A model generated the notes under the pieces. It saw only the letters and a program-made list of their open reading frames with translations, did no database searches and was not told where the DNA came from. From an uncultured Eubacterium sp. (GTDB lineage Bacteria; Bacillota_A; Clostridia; Lachnospirales; Lachnospiraceae), in NCBI GenBank assembly GCA_947653505.1, contig CANTHI010000149.1:1-8332 (forward strand): a stretch of 8,332 bases of DNA. The letters are read 5' to 3'. The translations under genes and the position numbers were made by a program. Shown here piece after piece: positions 1 to 7,746 of this stretch (its first letter is position 1; each line of letters opens with the position of its first letter).

Positions 1-495
1 AGTCATCTCATTATCAAATATAAATCCTATAATTCTGCCATTTAACACCGCTTCAGTGAGAACATCTTTTTCATATTTTAATTTCAGTGAGAAAAACGGA
101 TGTCCTTCTTCAAGCATCTTAAAAAATATCTTATCCCCCTCCCAGACAGGCAGATCATATACACGGGATTTTTCGATCCATTCCAGCTCTCCTTCTTCAC
201 ATTCCGCCAGCTGGCCGGTATACGCATCCGCTGTGTACAAAAACATATATTCCGTCTGCTGTCTGTCGCAGATAAATGTGATGATTCCCCGCAGCTGCCA
301 TGCGGTCAGCGTCAGTCCCGTCTCTTCTTTTACTTCCCGCAGCAGGCATTCCTCCGGCGATTCGTCTGCTTCAAAATGACCGCCGACACCCACCCATTTA
401 TCTTTGTTGACATCGTTTTCTTTTTTTACCCTGTGCATCATTAAATAGCTTCCATCTTTTTCGATGTAGCACAGTGTCGTCTGATTGCTTTTCAT
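1..495 (-). CDS. Nudix hydrolase, MutT/8-oxo-dGTP diphosphatase type (3' end outside window)
   Basis: The reading frame opens at 495 and stays open for 165 codons to the window edge, so the stop is not seen. A complete Nudix box (GX5EX7REUXEEXGU) lies at residues 39-61: G39, E45, then R53-E54-V55-K56-E57-E58-T59-G60-L61. The acidic residues of REVKEE bind the divalent metal for pyrophosphate hydrolysis. The N-terminus (MKSNQTTLCYIEKDGSYLMMHR) is the usual first strand pair of MutT-like enzymes. The family hydrolyses nucleoside diphosphates linked to another moiety. Oxidised dGTP is the common annotation for this type, but substrate cannot be read from the box. Usual length is about 150-170 residues, so little is likely missing. 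The start is supported by GGAGAGG about 10 bases upstream. It follows the ABC permease by 72 bases and has its own promoter, so it need not depend on the ABC operon. Confidence 0.9.
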   Translation of the reverse strand, partial: MKSNQTTLCYIEKDGSYLMMHRVKKENDVNKDKWVGVGGHFEADESPEECLLREVKEETGLTLTAWQLRGIITFICDRQQTEYMFLYTADAYTGQLAECEEGELEWIEKSRVYDLPVWEGDKIFFKMLEEGHPFFSLKLKYEKDVLTEAVLNGRIIGFIFDNEMT

Positions 496-527
496 TTGCA
501 GTTGTCCTCTCCTTTTGCTTTTTTCCC

Positions 528-556
528 ACTTTACTACGGGAAACACCGGTTGTCAA
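528..556 (-). promoter_or_regulatory. Sigma-70/SigA-type promoter of the Nudix gene
   Basis: On the minus strand a perfect -35 hexamer TTGACA (556-551) is followed by a 17-base spacer and a -10 hexamer TAAAGT (533-528), which matches TATAAT at 4 of 6 positions. Transcription would start near 521, leaving a leader of about 25 bases that contains the ribosome binding site. The -35 lies inside a small inverted repeat (GTTG-T-CAAC, flanked by CCGG on both sides), which could be an operator. Promoter assignment is by hexamer match only. Confidence 0.6.
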
Positions 557-567
557 CCCGGCAGCAC

Positions 568-3144
568 TCACTCTGCCTTTCCCATTGCTTCCATAATCTG
601 TCTCGTCTTCCAGGCCCGGAGCACCCTGCGGGATAATACGATGCAAAGCAGTACTGCCGCGGCTGAGATGATGGAAAACGCGGCATACGGAAAGGAAAAC
701 GCATGTCCCTCCACCTCAAGGTCCGATATCCGGTACAGATACCGCAGGACAGGCTGCAGCAGGGCAAACGAAGCCGCGACCGCTGTCACACCCAGAATGG
801 CATTCTCAGCCATCATCAGCTGTTTTGCCATCGCGACACTTAATCCCACGGCACGCAGCATGCAGATTTCGCGTGTTCTCGCATACATACGGTACCTTAG
901 ATTGTTGCGGATATATATCAGGGACAGGACAAACGCTACCAGAACGATGCTTAAAATATAAACCATCTGTTTTTTATAAAACATCTCATTCTTTCTGATT
1001 TCCGCTGCCATGCTGCGCGTCCTCACATACCGGTTTCCCGCACCTGTTCCAATCCGGATCAGCTCCCGCTCCAGCCTGTCCTGCTTCACGCCGGGCAATT
1101 CTTCTCTGGTGTCGATATAGATATTCTGCAGACAGCCGTCCGGCACGATCTGACGCATCTTCTGGTCACTTGTAATAAACATCGGATAAACCGTCCGCCT
1201 GACATCCTGCATATACGAAAAAGAAACGATCGCCGCGATTTTATATGTCTGATAAATATATTCCTGTCCGCTGTCCTCCAGCGTATTGTATTCCGGCGCG
1301 TCTGTCTGAAAGTCCGCGCGGTATTTCAGCCTCACCGTATCGCCTGCATGGTAATCCATCAGCGGCTCCCCGTTCCGATAGGAGCCAGGGATCTCTGACC
1401 GGTCATACATGGACAGCACCCTGACGATAATTTCATCCTCCTTCAAGCCCTTCGGATCAAAATCTCCTTCGATGACGTATTTCCTTAATTCCTGTAGCGC
1501 TTCAGTATTATACCCATACAGCACGGAATGATAAATCTGGTCCGTCCCGTCGTAACCGCGCCATTCATAACCATATGACTCCCTGACTCTGGCATTCATA
1601 TTCTCATAATAAGCATCGTTTCTCGCAACGCCGTCTTCGTCGATCACACGGACCGGAATCCCTGCGGCGGTCCTGATTCCGGACACCTGCGCAAGACGGC
1701 GGATTTTTTCAGCGCTCTGTCTGGACAGCCCGTCATACGGACTTTCAAATGACATCAGCCCCATTTCATACTGCCCGTTCAGATACCAGGTCTCCTTCGT
1801 GTCTTCCCGGATCGTGCGTACAATGCCTGTCTGATACGCCAGCCCTGTAAACAGCGCCACGCTGATACAAATCATAAGCACCATAAAGGCACTGGTCCGG
1901 ATATCCTGAATCAGATATCTGCATCCCAGAAATACAATCGAACGCAGCTTTCCACCCGTCTTTTTCAGCCGGAACAGGTGAAACATATGCCGTCTGTCCT
2001 TTCCGGTTCCCGCAATCGCCTCTGCGGGCGGACGCCGTGCGATCCTCCCGGCTGTAAAAAAGCCTGTCAGCCCCACGCATACAGCCATCACCGCCACACT
2101 GCACGCAACCGGCCCTGCCGGTACGACCGGCATAAACCGGACGCTTTCATTGTACAAATAAACAACCATGTCTCCATCGCCGGACAATTTCACAATCAGC
2201 GCGGCCAGCAGCAGCCCCGCTGCAATACCGCACGCCGCGCCGGCTCCAAAAATCTGATACAGCTCCAGCAGCACCATCCGCTGCAGCTGGCCACGCTTCA
2301 TCCCTACCGCACGCAGAATCCCATATTGTTTTTCCCGCGCAAACAGTGCAATCCGGTATACGCCGTAAAATACCACATAGCATACGAGGAAAATCACACC
2401 AGACACTCTTATGTCCATCCAGTACAATTCCTGAAAATCTTCCCTGGCCGGATTTTTATGCAGCTGCTTTTTACGGATACCCGCCTCCGGCAAAAGCTTC
2501 TCCATAACAGCTTCGTAATGAGCAGTATCCTTTAGCTGGATATATCCTATATATAAATCTTCTTCCTGTTCCTCCATTCCGGCATATAAGTTCAGAGTCG
2601 CGTACATTTTATTTTTCATCATATCTGATACTATACCGGTCAGCTTCACCGTCTTTTCCTGTCCCGTTTCATTCAAAATTGTAAATTCCTGATTTAACAC
2701 TGGTTCAATGCCCAGATTCAGCAGCGTCCACCGCTCTGCCGCTACCTCATCCTGTGTCCTGGGAGGTCTGCCCTCCAAAAGCTTTGCTGTCATCGTAAGG
2801 CCTGCCTCATCCACTCTGGCCAGAAATAACGGCTGCTGGTTGCGCATATAGGATTCCGTCGTTTCTTCTTCTACTGCCAGACGTGCAATGTCCGGACTTT
2901 TTTTCAGCCACTCCACCTGCTCCTTGGACAAATCCTCAAGATAGCAGTCAGACGGCGTAAAAATCGCCTGATACTGTATATTCTCCACTCTGTGGTTTGT
3001 ATGAAGCAGCACCAGCATTGCCGTCGCCAGCAAAAACGTCAGCGCAAAGCTGCAAAACAGCGCCAGCGTATGCTTCTTATAACACCGTAAAAAACGCTGG
3101 CTCAGCAGGAGTTTTTTCTTTCTTTGTTTTCGAATATTTTTCAT
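568..3144 (-). CDS. ABC transporter permease with two FtsX domains
   Basis: Membrane subunit of a MacB/FtsX-type (type VII) ABC system, 858 residues. One transmembrane helix near residues 25-48 follows a very basic N-terminus. An extracellular domain of about 195 residues comes next, then an FtsX core with helices near 247-268, 292-320 and 343-366. A fifth helix near 415-436 leads to a second, larger extracellular domain (about 440-725) and a second FtsX core with helices near 727-745, 780-800 and 819-838. Both cores carry the cytoplasmic coupling segment of the family: QYGILRAVGMKRGQ near 273-286 and REICMLRAVGLS near 758-769. This indicates an internal duplication, so one chain supplies both halves. 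Proteins of this family use ATP to move or extract molecules at the outer membrane face, or act as mechanotransmitters. The substrate (peptide, lipid, lipoprotein) cannot be told here. Its start ATG overlaps the ATPase stop as ATGA, and AAGGAG sits 8 bases upstream, so translation is probably coupled. Confidence 0.93.
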   Translation of the reverse strand: MKNIRKQRKKKLLLSQRFLRCYKKHTLALFCSFALTFLLATAMLVLLHTNHRVENIQYQAIFTPSDCYLEDLSKEQVEWLKKSPDIARLAVEEETTESYMRNQQPLFLARVDEAGLTMTAKLLEGRPPRTQDEVAAERWTLLNLGIEPVLNQEFTILNETGQEKTVKLTGIVSDMMKNKMYATLNLYAGMEEQEEDLYIGYIQLKDTAHYEAVMEKLLPEAGIRKKQLHKNPAREDFQELYWMDIRVSGVIFLVCYVVFYGVYRIALFAREKQYGILRAVGMKRGQLQRMVLLELYQIFGAGAACGIAAGLLLAALIVKLSGDGDMVVYLYNESVRFMPVVPAGPVACSVAVMAVCVGLTGFFTAGRIARRPPAEAIAGTGKDRRHMFHLFRLKKTGGKLRSIVFLGCRYLIQDIRTSAFMVLMICISVALFTGLAYQTGIVRTIREDTKETWYLNGQYEMGLMSFESPYDGLSRQSAEKIRRLAQVSGIRTAAGIPVRVIDEDGVARNDAYYENMNARVRESYGYEWRGYDGTDQIYHSVLYGYNTEALQELRKYVIEGDFDPKGLKEDEIIVRVLSMYDRSEIPGSYRNGEPLMDYHAGDTVRLKYRADFQTDAPEYNTLEDSGQEYIYQTYKIAAIVSFSYMQDVRRTVYPMFITSDQKMRQIVPDGCLQNIYIDTREELPGVKQDRLERELIRIGTGAGNRYVRTRSMAAEIRKNEMFYKKQMVYILSIVLVAFVLSLIYIRNNLRYRMYARTREICMLRAVGLSVAMAKQLMMAENAILGVTAVAASFALLQPVLRYLYRISDLEVEGHAFSFPYAAFSIISAAAVLLCIVLSRRVLRAWKTRQIMEAMGKAE

Positions 3145-3863
3145 TTTATGAACTCCTTATTTTGTAATTGAAGAGCCGGCAAAACGCATGCCGGTGTCCC
3201 GGATACGATCTTTCCGTCCTCAATGCGTATGATCCGCTGCGCCAGCTGCGCGATTTCTTCATTATGTGTGATCATAATCATCGTCTGATGAAATTTTTCA
3301 CTTGTAACCTTTAATAATCCAAGCACGTCCTGGCTCGTTGCAGAGTCCAGATTCCCGGTCGGCTCATCGGCCAGAATCAGCGCAGGCTTTGCCGCCAGCG
3401 CCCTTGCAATCGCGACACGCTGCTGCTGGCCGCCTGACAGCTGGTTTGGAAAACAGTTCATTTTGGAACGCAGCTTTAAAATATCTGCAATACCATCCAC
3501 ATACGCTTCATCGATCATCCTGCCATCCAGCTTTAACGGCAGGATGATATTTTCCCATACGGTCAGCATCGGGATCAGGTTATACTGCTGAAAGATAAAT
3601 CCGATTTTCCTGCGCCGGAATATGGTCAGTTCATCGTCCGTCAGTTCCCTGAGCTTTTTGCGGTCAACCACCACCTCGCCGCTGGTCGGCACATCCAGGC
3701 CTCCTGCCATATTTAAAAACGTAGACTTCCCGCTCCCGGACGTTCCGACCACTGCCACAAATTCTCCCCTGCATACCGTAAGGTCAATCCCATCCAGCGC
3801 ATTTACCTGCGTGTCACCGCTTCCATAAATCTTCTTTAAATGTTTCATCTCAAGAATTACCAT
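3141..3863 (-). CDS. ABC transporter ATP-binding protein, MacB/LolD-like
   Basis: Cytoplasmic ATPase of 240 residues that powers the permease encoded directly downstream. All motifs are intact: Walker A GTSGSGKS (40-47), Q-loop glutamine Q92 in [10 protein letters not shown], signature LSGGQQQR (142-149), Walker B with catalytic glutamate in LILADEP (162-168), D-loop GNLDS and switch histidine H200. [10 protein letters not shown] together with the FQQYNL stretch is typical of the LolD/MacB/FtsE branch that partners FtsX-type permeases, not of importers. Length is normal for a stand-alone ATPase of this class. The first ATG is chosen because AGGAGG lies 7 bases upstream. The next methionine (residue 6) has no comparable site. 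The stop overlaps the permease start by one ATGA tetranucleotide. The genes form a two-gene operon, possibly extended by transcription from the upstream WYL gene 104 bases away. Confidence 0.96.
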   Translation of the reverse strand: MVILEMKHLKKIYGSGDTQVNALDGIDLTVCRGEFVAVVGTSGSGKSTFLNMAGGLDVPTSGEVVVDRKKLRELTDDELTIFRRRKIGFIFQQYNLIPMLTVWENIILPLKLDGRMIDEAYVDGIADILKLRSKMNCFPNQLSGGQQQRVAIARALAAKPALILADEPTGNLDSATSQDVLGLLKVTSEKFHQTMIMITHNEEIAQLAQRIIRIEDGKIVSGTPACVLPALQLQNKEFIK

Positions 3864-3911
3864 CTGTCTGCCTCCTGTTTATTTACAATTCCTAATTTCT
3901 TCCACAGGAAT

Positions 3912-3920
3912 ATGATACCA
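3912..3920 (-). promoter_or_regulatory. Possible extended -10 promoter of the ABC operon
   Basis: In the 104 bases between the WYL gene and the ATPase start, the minus strand carries TGG-TATCAT. This is an extended -10 element (TGn before a hexamer matching TATAAT at 5 of 6). It lies about 50 bases before the ATPase start codon. No convincing -35 hexamer sits 16-18 bases upstream, which is tolerated for extended -10 promoters and also for promoters that need an activator. There is no clear terminator after the WYL gene, so read-through is equally possible. Confidence 0.35.
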
Positions 3921-3967
3921 CAACAATCTGACAGAACAGGCACCAGAAAATCTCAGTTTTGTGATAT

Positions 3968-4963
3968 TTACGAATCCCTTTTTACCACTTCTATGTTATC
4001 TCCCTGACTTCTCATCCACATATCAATCCCTTTCCCAAAGGTCTCCGCACGGATCAGACATCTTTGATTTTCCTTGTCTTCCTGAATGATTTTTGCTGTC
4101 GGCAGCTTATCCAGAACCGCTTCCAGACTCCACATCTTACACCAGAATTCGATTTTCTGCAGTTTTCCTCCGTACATAAACTGGATACGCTTGCGATACC
4201 CGCCTTCTTCAAAGCGGTCTTTATACGGCACCCGGAAATGCTCATCCAGCACCCGGAGCTGGCGGATCCGGTCAATCCGGTAAATCGTAGGAAACGGATC
4301 ATTTGCAATCTGAAATGCTTTTTCTCTGTCTATATCTTCAATCTGTGCCGCCATATAAAAATAAAATTCAGAAAATAAGATGGCCAGTGGTTCGACTTTC
4401 CTTTTTACCGTCTGGGCCATACCCGCTTTTTCGTACAGGATTTCAACACACCTTTGTTCTCTGACAGCGAGTGCAATTTCCCACATTTTATCTATAAACA
4501 CTTTTTTATGGCAAAGCTCCACATAATGAAAGCATTCATTCGCACACATCTCCTTTATTTGCTTCCTGTTTTCCGGCAACGCGCACTGCCCGATCAGCTT
4601 ATCCAGAATCTTCATCATCTCTGGTTTTGTAAATGCCCTGCTTTCCAGCAGGATTTTCATAACCGCCAGCAGCTCGCCGTCTGACATCCGTTCCTGTTCC
4701 ACCTGCTCCAACCGGTACCCGCACCTGCCGCGGTCATAAACAACATCATTTACAACACCCTTCCAGACTGTCCGGCTGCTTAAAAACTCCCGGATATTAT
4801 CCAAATAACGCTGAACCGTCCTTTCCGAAACGCCAAAATGAGATGCTTCTGTCTTTTTATGGATCGTTTCTCCATTGATCAGACGTGTATATAAATCGAG
4901 TATCGCCTGTATTTTGTCCTCCTTCTCTCTCCCGATTTCCAGTTCCTTTTCATTTGTATCCAT
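3968..4963 (-). CDS. WYL-domain transcriptional regulator with N-terminal HTH
   Basis: A 331-residue DNA-binding regulator of the YafY/PafC-like class. Residues about 15-60 form a helix-turn-helix, with the probable recognition helix SERTVQRYLDNI (46-57). A helical linker follows. The WYL core spans about 160-240, with the signature strand EFYFYMAA (199-206, where Y and F replace the W-Y of the name) and the paired stretch YRIDRIRQL (228-236). The C-terminal extension (about 255-331) ends in GIDMWMRSQGDNIEVV, a pattern normal for full-length members. WYL domains are ligand sensors. Nucleic acid or nucleotide binding has been shown for some, but the ligand here is unknown. The start has AGGAGG 5 bases upstream. 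It lies 28 bases after the stop of the helical protein gene, so the two are probably one transcript. By position it is a candidate regulator of the ABC operon downstream, which is inference. Confidence 0.9.
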   Translation of the reverse strand: MDTNEKELEIGREKEDKIQAILDLYTRLINGETIHKKTEASHFGVSERTVQRYLDNIREFLSSRTVWKGVVNDVVYDRGRCGYRLEQVEQERMSDGELLAVMKILLESRAFTKPEMMKILDKLIGQCALPENRKQIKEMCANECFHYVELCHKKVFIDKMWEIALAVREQRCVEILYEKAGMAQTVKRKVEPLAILFSEFYFYMAAQIEDIDREKAFQIANDPFPTIYRIDRIRQLRVLDEHFRVPYKDRFEEGGYRKRIQFMYGGKLQKIEFWCKMWSLEAVLDKLPTAKIIQEDKENQRCLIRAETFGKGIDMWMRSQGDNIEVVKRDS

Positions 4964-4991
4964 TATATCCTCCTGACTATCTGATTCTGTT

Positions 4992-5483
4992 TTATTCCAG
5001 TTGCTGCAATATATATTTTACACCCGTTCTTCCCGCTTCTCCATCAACAAAAATCAATTCTTTTAATTTACCCATCAGCTCCCCGCTTTCCCATAAAATT
5101 TTCATGTTCATATACTCACTTTCTTCGTCCTCATCCTGCAGCTCTGAAAATACCTGCTCCATCAGCTCTGTCATATCCTGCTCCAGCCGTGCAGAAACCT
5201 GGCTGGCAGCCTGATACGCCTGTGAGTCTTTTTCTACCAGCTCTTTATAAAGCATCTGTTCTTTTAAAGGCATAATTTTTCCATATACATCCATAAACTC
5301 ATGAATGTGCTCCATCTGCATGGACAGATCCGATGTAATCCGGAATGAAGCTGCCCACAATTCAAATGCAATCTCCATACTTTTGTTCAAATCTCCCTGC
5401 GCTGCCTTTTTCTTTTCCAGCATTGAGTTACAATACTTCTGATAAGTTGTACCGCATTCGTTTTTTATTTTCTCCTGTTTCAT
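4992..5483 (-). CDS. Helical, probably coiled-coil cytoplasmic protein of unknown function
   Basis: I do not recognise this 163-residue protein. It is almost entirely predicted helix: long amphipathic stretches rich in E, K, Q, M and L, with few glycines or prolines. There is no signal peptide or membrane helix, so it is probably cytoplasmic. Notable parts are a basic N-terminus with cysteines 10 and 18, an aromatic patch ELWAASFRIT (41-50), a long central helix (about 52-115), and an acidic run QDEDEESE (116-123) before a shorter C-terminal helical part. The overall look resembles phasin-like or other small oligomerising helical proteins, but no signature confirms this. I chose ATG at 5483 because GGGAGG lies 8 bases upstream. 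The frame is open to an ATG at 5588, but that extension has no good ribosome site, is unlike the rest in composition and would cover the promoter-like region. Its gene is 28 bases ahead of the WYL regulator, suggesting a functional pair. Confidence 0.75.
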   Translation of the reverse strand: MKQEKIKNECGTTYQKYCNSMLEKKKAAQGDLNKSMEIAFELWAASFRITSDLSMQMEHIHEFMDVYGKIMPLKEQMLYKELVEKDSQAYQAASQVSARLEQDMTELMEQVFSELQDEDEESEYMNMKILWESGELMGKLKELIFVDGEAGRTGVKYILQQLE

Positions 5484-5538
5484 CTCTGTGTCCTCCCGGC
5501 GATTGAATTTTTTCTTTCTGTCTGAGTGAAATTGCTTT

Positions 5539-5578
5539 CTTATAAAGTATATACAAAGCCATAGACAGTTTTTGTCTA
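5539..5578 (-). promoter_or_regulatory. Operator-like inverted repeat with promoter-like AT-rich sequence
   Basis: A perfect inverted repeat TAGACA-N5-TGTCTA (5562-5578) lies about 80-95 bases before the helical protein start. On the minus strand, TATACT (5551-5546) and TATAAG (5544-5539) follow it as -10 candidates. The distal arm TAGACA matches the -35 consensus TTGACA at 5 of 6, 19 bases before TATATA. The proximal arm would be a poor -35, 17 bases before TATAAG. Which pair is used cannot be decided by eye. The dyad overlapping the -35 zone is the normal position for a repressor or MerR-like regulator site. It probably controls the helical protein and WYL genes. Confidence 0.45.
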
Positions 5579-5642
5579 CGTTGCTCACTTTTATATTCTT
5601 CTTAAGTTTCGAAAGCTTTCAGGTAGTTTCGTCTGAGAGGAT

Positions 5643-5670
5643 GATGGGAGTCGGTGATCCGGCTCCCATC
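5643..5670. other. Strong stem-loop in the gap after the M56 gene
   Basis: A 12-bp stem (5643-5654 with 5659-5670) closes a TGAT loop. All pairs are Watson-Crick except position 5651/5662, which is a U-G wobble in plus-strand RNA and an A-C mismatch in minus-strand RNA. Neither side has a true U-run: the plus side continues CGACTGGTTTTC and the minus side has none. It is therefore not a classical intrinsic terminator of the minus-strand operon. A second, exclusive pairing exists between AGTCGG (5649-5654) and CCGACT (5670-5675). The rest of 5484-5750 holds no gene I can support, only a few short palindromes such as GAAAGCTTTC (5611-5620). Confidence 0.5.
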
Positions 5671-5750
5671 CGACTGGTTTTCATAAGCTTTAAAAGCTCT
5701 GCATCATGATATTAAATATAGCTACAGCGGTCACAGCAGTTAAACATGGA

Positions 5751-7718
5751 TCAGTAACCATAATCCCTCACTTCCCACTCCCCCTTCTCATTCCGTGCCA
5801 GAATCCAGTTGAATCCATTATATACACTATCTTTTTCAAACCCGCTAAGCCTGCACGATTTTTCTGTATAAAACTCTGACATCAGCATCATAACATCATC
5901 GTTTTGATACTGTTCTTTAAAATAACCGGAAGATGTCTGCTGATACGGCTCGCTGTACCAGATATCCAGCAGGCTGCAGCCTTTAAAATCAGTTTTAAAA
6001 AAATTCTTTACTGTCTGTATGGCATTTTGTATCTCATCATCAGAAAAAGACTGTATGATTTCTCCGTCCGGTGTCCGGTATTCCGTTGTAATATGGGCTG
6101 TCTGTTCAGCAGTCCCGTTATCTCCCAATGCCGGATAGCTGATACTGCCATATACATATGCAAAATCTTTGGAATATTCATCCGGAAGCGTCAGGATACC
6201 GGTCTGCTCCCTGGTAGAGAGCGTATGCTGCAGGACAGAACCATCTTCTTCTATAGCAAAAAACTGATAGAACATAAAATTACCAGACTCCGGTACAGGC
6301 ATCTGTCCCTGCCCGATCGCAAAATCATCCTCAAAGCCATCCCTGTCATAATCCTTAACAGCCAGCTCAAAACCGCCCGCCGGATAATACAGCTCATCCG
6401 TAAAGTCGAATGCCAGCTTATGGGAAGCATATTTCCTGCCATTGCGACAGGTGCGTATTTCAAAATCCCCATGATACATACCGGATTCCAGATCACTTTT
6501 ATCCGGAAGCTCTGAATCTACAAGATAAACAACCTGTACCTGAAAGCCATGTATCACTGTTTCTGCCAGTACGGCTTCTGCCGGTTGTGCTGCCTTTATC
6601 TCTTCTGGTTCCGCTAACTCCTTTTTCGTTTTCTCTTTCTGCACAGGTTTCCGGTCTGCTTTTCCAGTTTCCTCCAAAGCCGGCTGCTTATTTGTGGCAT
6701 TCGTCAGGCACGCTGTTCCGGTTATGATAAGAACAGCCGCTGCTAATACAGAAACCCATTTCTTTTTTCTTTTTAAATTTAACACATGCTTCACCCGCTT
6801 TCCTGTTTCCGTTTCACCAAAGGCAACAGGTCCGGCTGACATTCCCCTCTGATTGAACGCAAATGCTAACAATGACCGGCAATACTGCCTGCGTACGTCC
6901 ACAGACGCATGCTGCAGCACATATTCGTCACAGCTCATTTCCATATCCCGGTTCATCAGGAAATACGACAGCCATACAAGAGGATGGAACCAGTATATGC
7001 AGGCCAGCAAAAACGCGGCTGGTCTGATCCTGTAGTCCCTGCGCCTGATATGATGCCGTTCGTGTTCTATGATATATGTCAGTTCGTGTTTATCCAGCCG
7101 GAAAGGAAGATATATTTTAGGATGCACAAGACCCATGACAAACGGAGCAGGCACTGCATCGCATTCATAAATATCCTGCTGATACCGCACTGCCGCGCAC
7201 AGTCTTTTTTTCATCCGCATCAGCCTGTAAACATTCCAGAAAATAAGCGCAGCCATTCCCGCCAGCCAGACAGGCGCACCGCAGCGTACAACAACGGAAA
7301 ACCATTCCGCATAAGACTTATCAGATAAAATCCGCTTTCCGGCATTTACAGCATTTTGAGAAGTCCTTCTGTTAGCCGGAATTTTCTGGTTCTGCTGCGG
7401 CTGTGTTTCAGACACAGCTGAAACAGGTCCTGCTGCCGCCGCAGACTGACCCTTGCTGTCATCACTGTCATCTGTCCGGGATTCCACAAATACAGTTGAA
7501 ACAGTATCCCCACTCCATAACTGTGTGATATGAAATACGCTGACTGGAGAAACTGCCGCATACGGGCATATGAGGCGTATCCCGACAACAGCCCACAACA
7601 GATAGGAATATTTCTTTGGCATCCGGCACATCAGGGCACGGGCCAGTAATACAACCGCTATAACCAGTGAAACAGCTGCACTGTTTTGTAATACATAAGC
7701 AAAAATCTCGTACAACAT
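5751..7718 (-). CDS. M56 (BlaR1/MecR1-type) membrane metalloprotease with a non-PBP C-terminal domain
   Basis: A 655-residue sensor protease expected to sit in the cytoplasmic membrane and lead to cleavage of the repressor encoded just upstream. Helices lie near residues 8-28, 37-58, 141-165, 233-255 and 321-338. The cytoplasmic peptidase loop holds the zinc motif HERHH (HExxH, 219-223), and the conserved DMEMSCDEYVL (258-268) supplies the third ligand region, so the protease looks active. After the last helix comes a charged linker (about 341-385) and an extracellular part of about 270 residues. That part lacks the SxxK and KTG motifs of the beta-lactam-binding sensor of BlaR1. Instead it has DYDRDGFEDD (456-465), like a calcium-binding DxDxDG loop. 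Its tail, with DIWYSE and FNWILARNEKGEWEVRDYGY (636-655), resembles DUF4829 as I know it. The start at 7718 has GGAGG 7 bases upstream; an ATG at 7784 would overlap the repressor gene. The stop of the repressor is 28 bases away, giving a two-gene operon. Confidence 0.9.
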   Translation of the reverse strand: MLYEIFAYVLQNSAAVSLVIAVVLLARALMCRMPKKYSYLLWAVVGIRLICPYAAVSPVSVFHITQLWSGDTVSTVFVESRTDDSDDSKGQSAAAAGPVSAVSETQPQQNQKIPANRRTSQNAVNAGKRILSDKSYAEWFSVVVRCGAPVWLAGMAALIFWNVYRLMRMKKRLCAAVRYQQDIYECDAVPAPFVMGLVHPKIYLPFRLDKHELTYIIEHERHHIRRRDYRIRPAAFLLACIYWFHPLVWLSYFLMNRDMEMSCDEYVLQHASVDVRRQYCRSLLAFAFNQRGMSAGPVAFGETETGKRVKHVLNLKRKKKWVSVLAAAVLIITGTACLTNATNKQPALEETGKADRKPVQKEKTKKELAEPEEIKAAQPAEAVLAETVIHGFQVQVVYLVDSELPDKSDLESGMYHGDFEIRTCRNGRKYASHKLAFDFTDELYYPAGGFELAVKDYDRDGFEDDFAIGQGQMPVPESGNFMFYQFFAIEEDGSVLQHTLSTREQTGILTLPDEYSKDFAYVYGSISYPALGDNGTAEQTAHITTEYRTPDGEIIQSFSDDEIQNAIQTVKNFFKTDFKGCSLLDIWYSEPYQQTSSGYFKEQYQNDDVMMLMSEFYTEKSCRLSGFEKDSVYNGFNWILARNEKGEWEVRDYGY

Positions 7719-7746
7719 CGCCCATCCTCCATTCTCCCGCACTGTT

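Noticed and set aside
56..444. Plus-strand open frames opposite the Nudix gene
   Set aside because: They lie antisense to a frame with a perfect Nudix box and show no family features. Other plus-strand frames across the window are rejected for the same reason.
1978..2535. Long plus-strand frame inside the permease gene
   Set aside because: Low-complexity H/P/R-rich translation antisense to a clear FtsX permease. It is a shadow of codon bias.
5484..5588. N-terminal extension of the helical protein to an upstream ATG at 5588
   Set aside because: The extension has no good ribosome binding site, covers the dyad and promoter-like sequence, and differs in composition. The ATG at 5483 has GGGAGG at the right distance.
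5643..5670. Intrinsic terminator of the repressor/protease operon
   Set aside because: The stem is strong, but the minus-strand side has no U-run and the stem holds an A-C mismatch in that orientation.
5712..5747. Minus-strand micro-ORF MFNCCDRCSYI just after the M56 stop
   Set aside because: Eleven codons, no clear ribosome site and no support other than the cysteine-rich look.
5751..7718. Beta-lactam resistance sensor (true BlaR1/MecR1)
   Set aside because: The C-terminal part has no SxxK or KTG motif and no beta-lactamase gene is in the window, so resistance should not be inferred.
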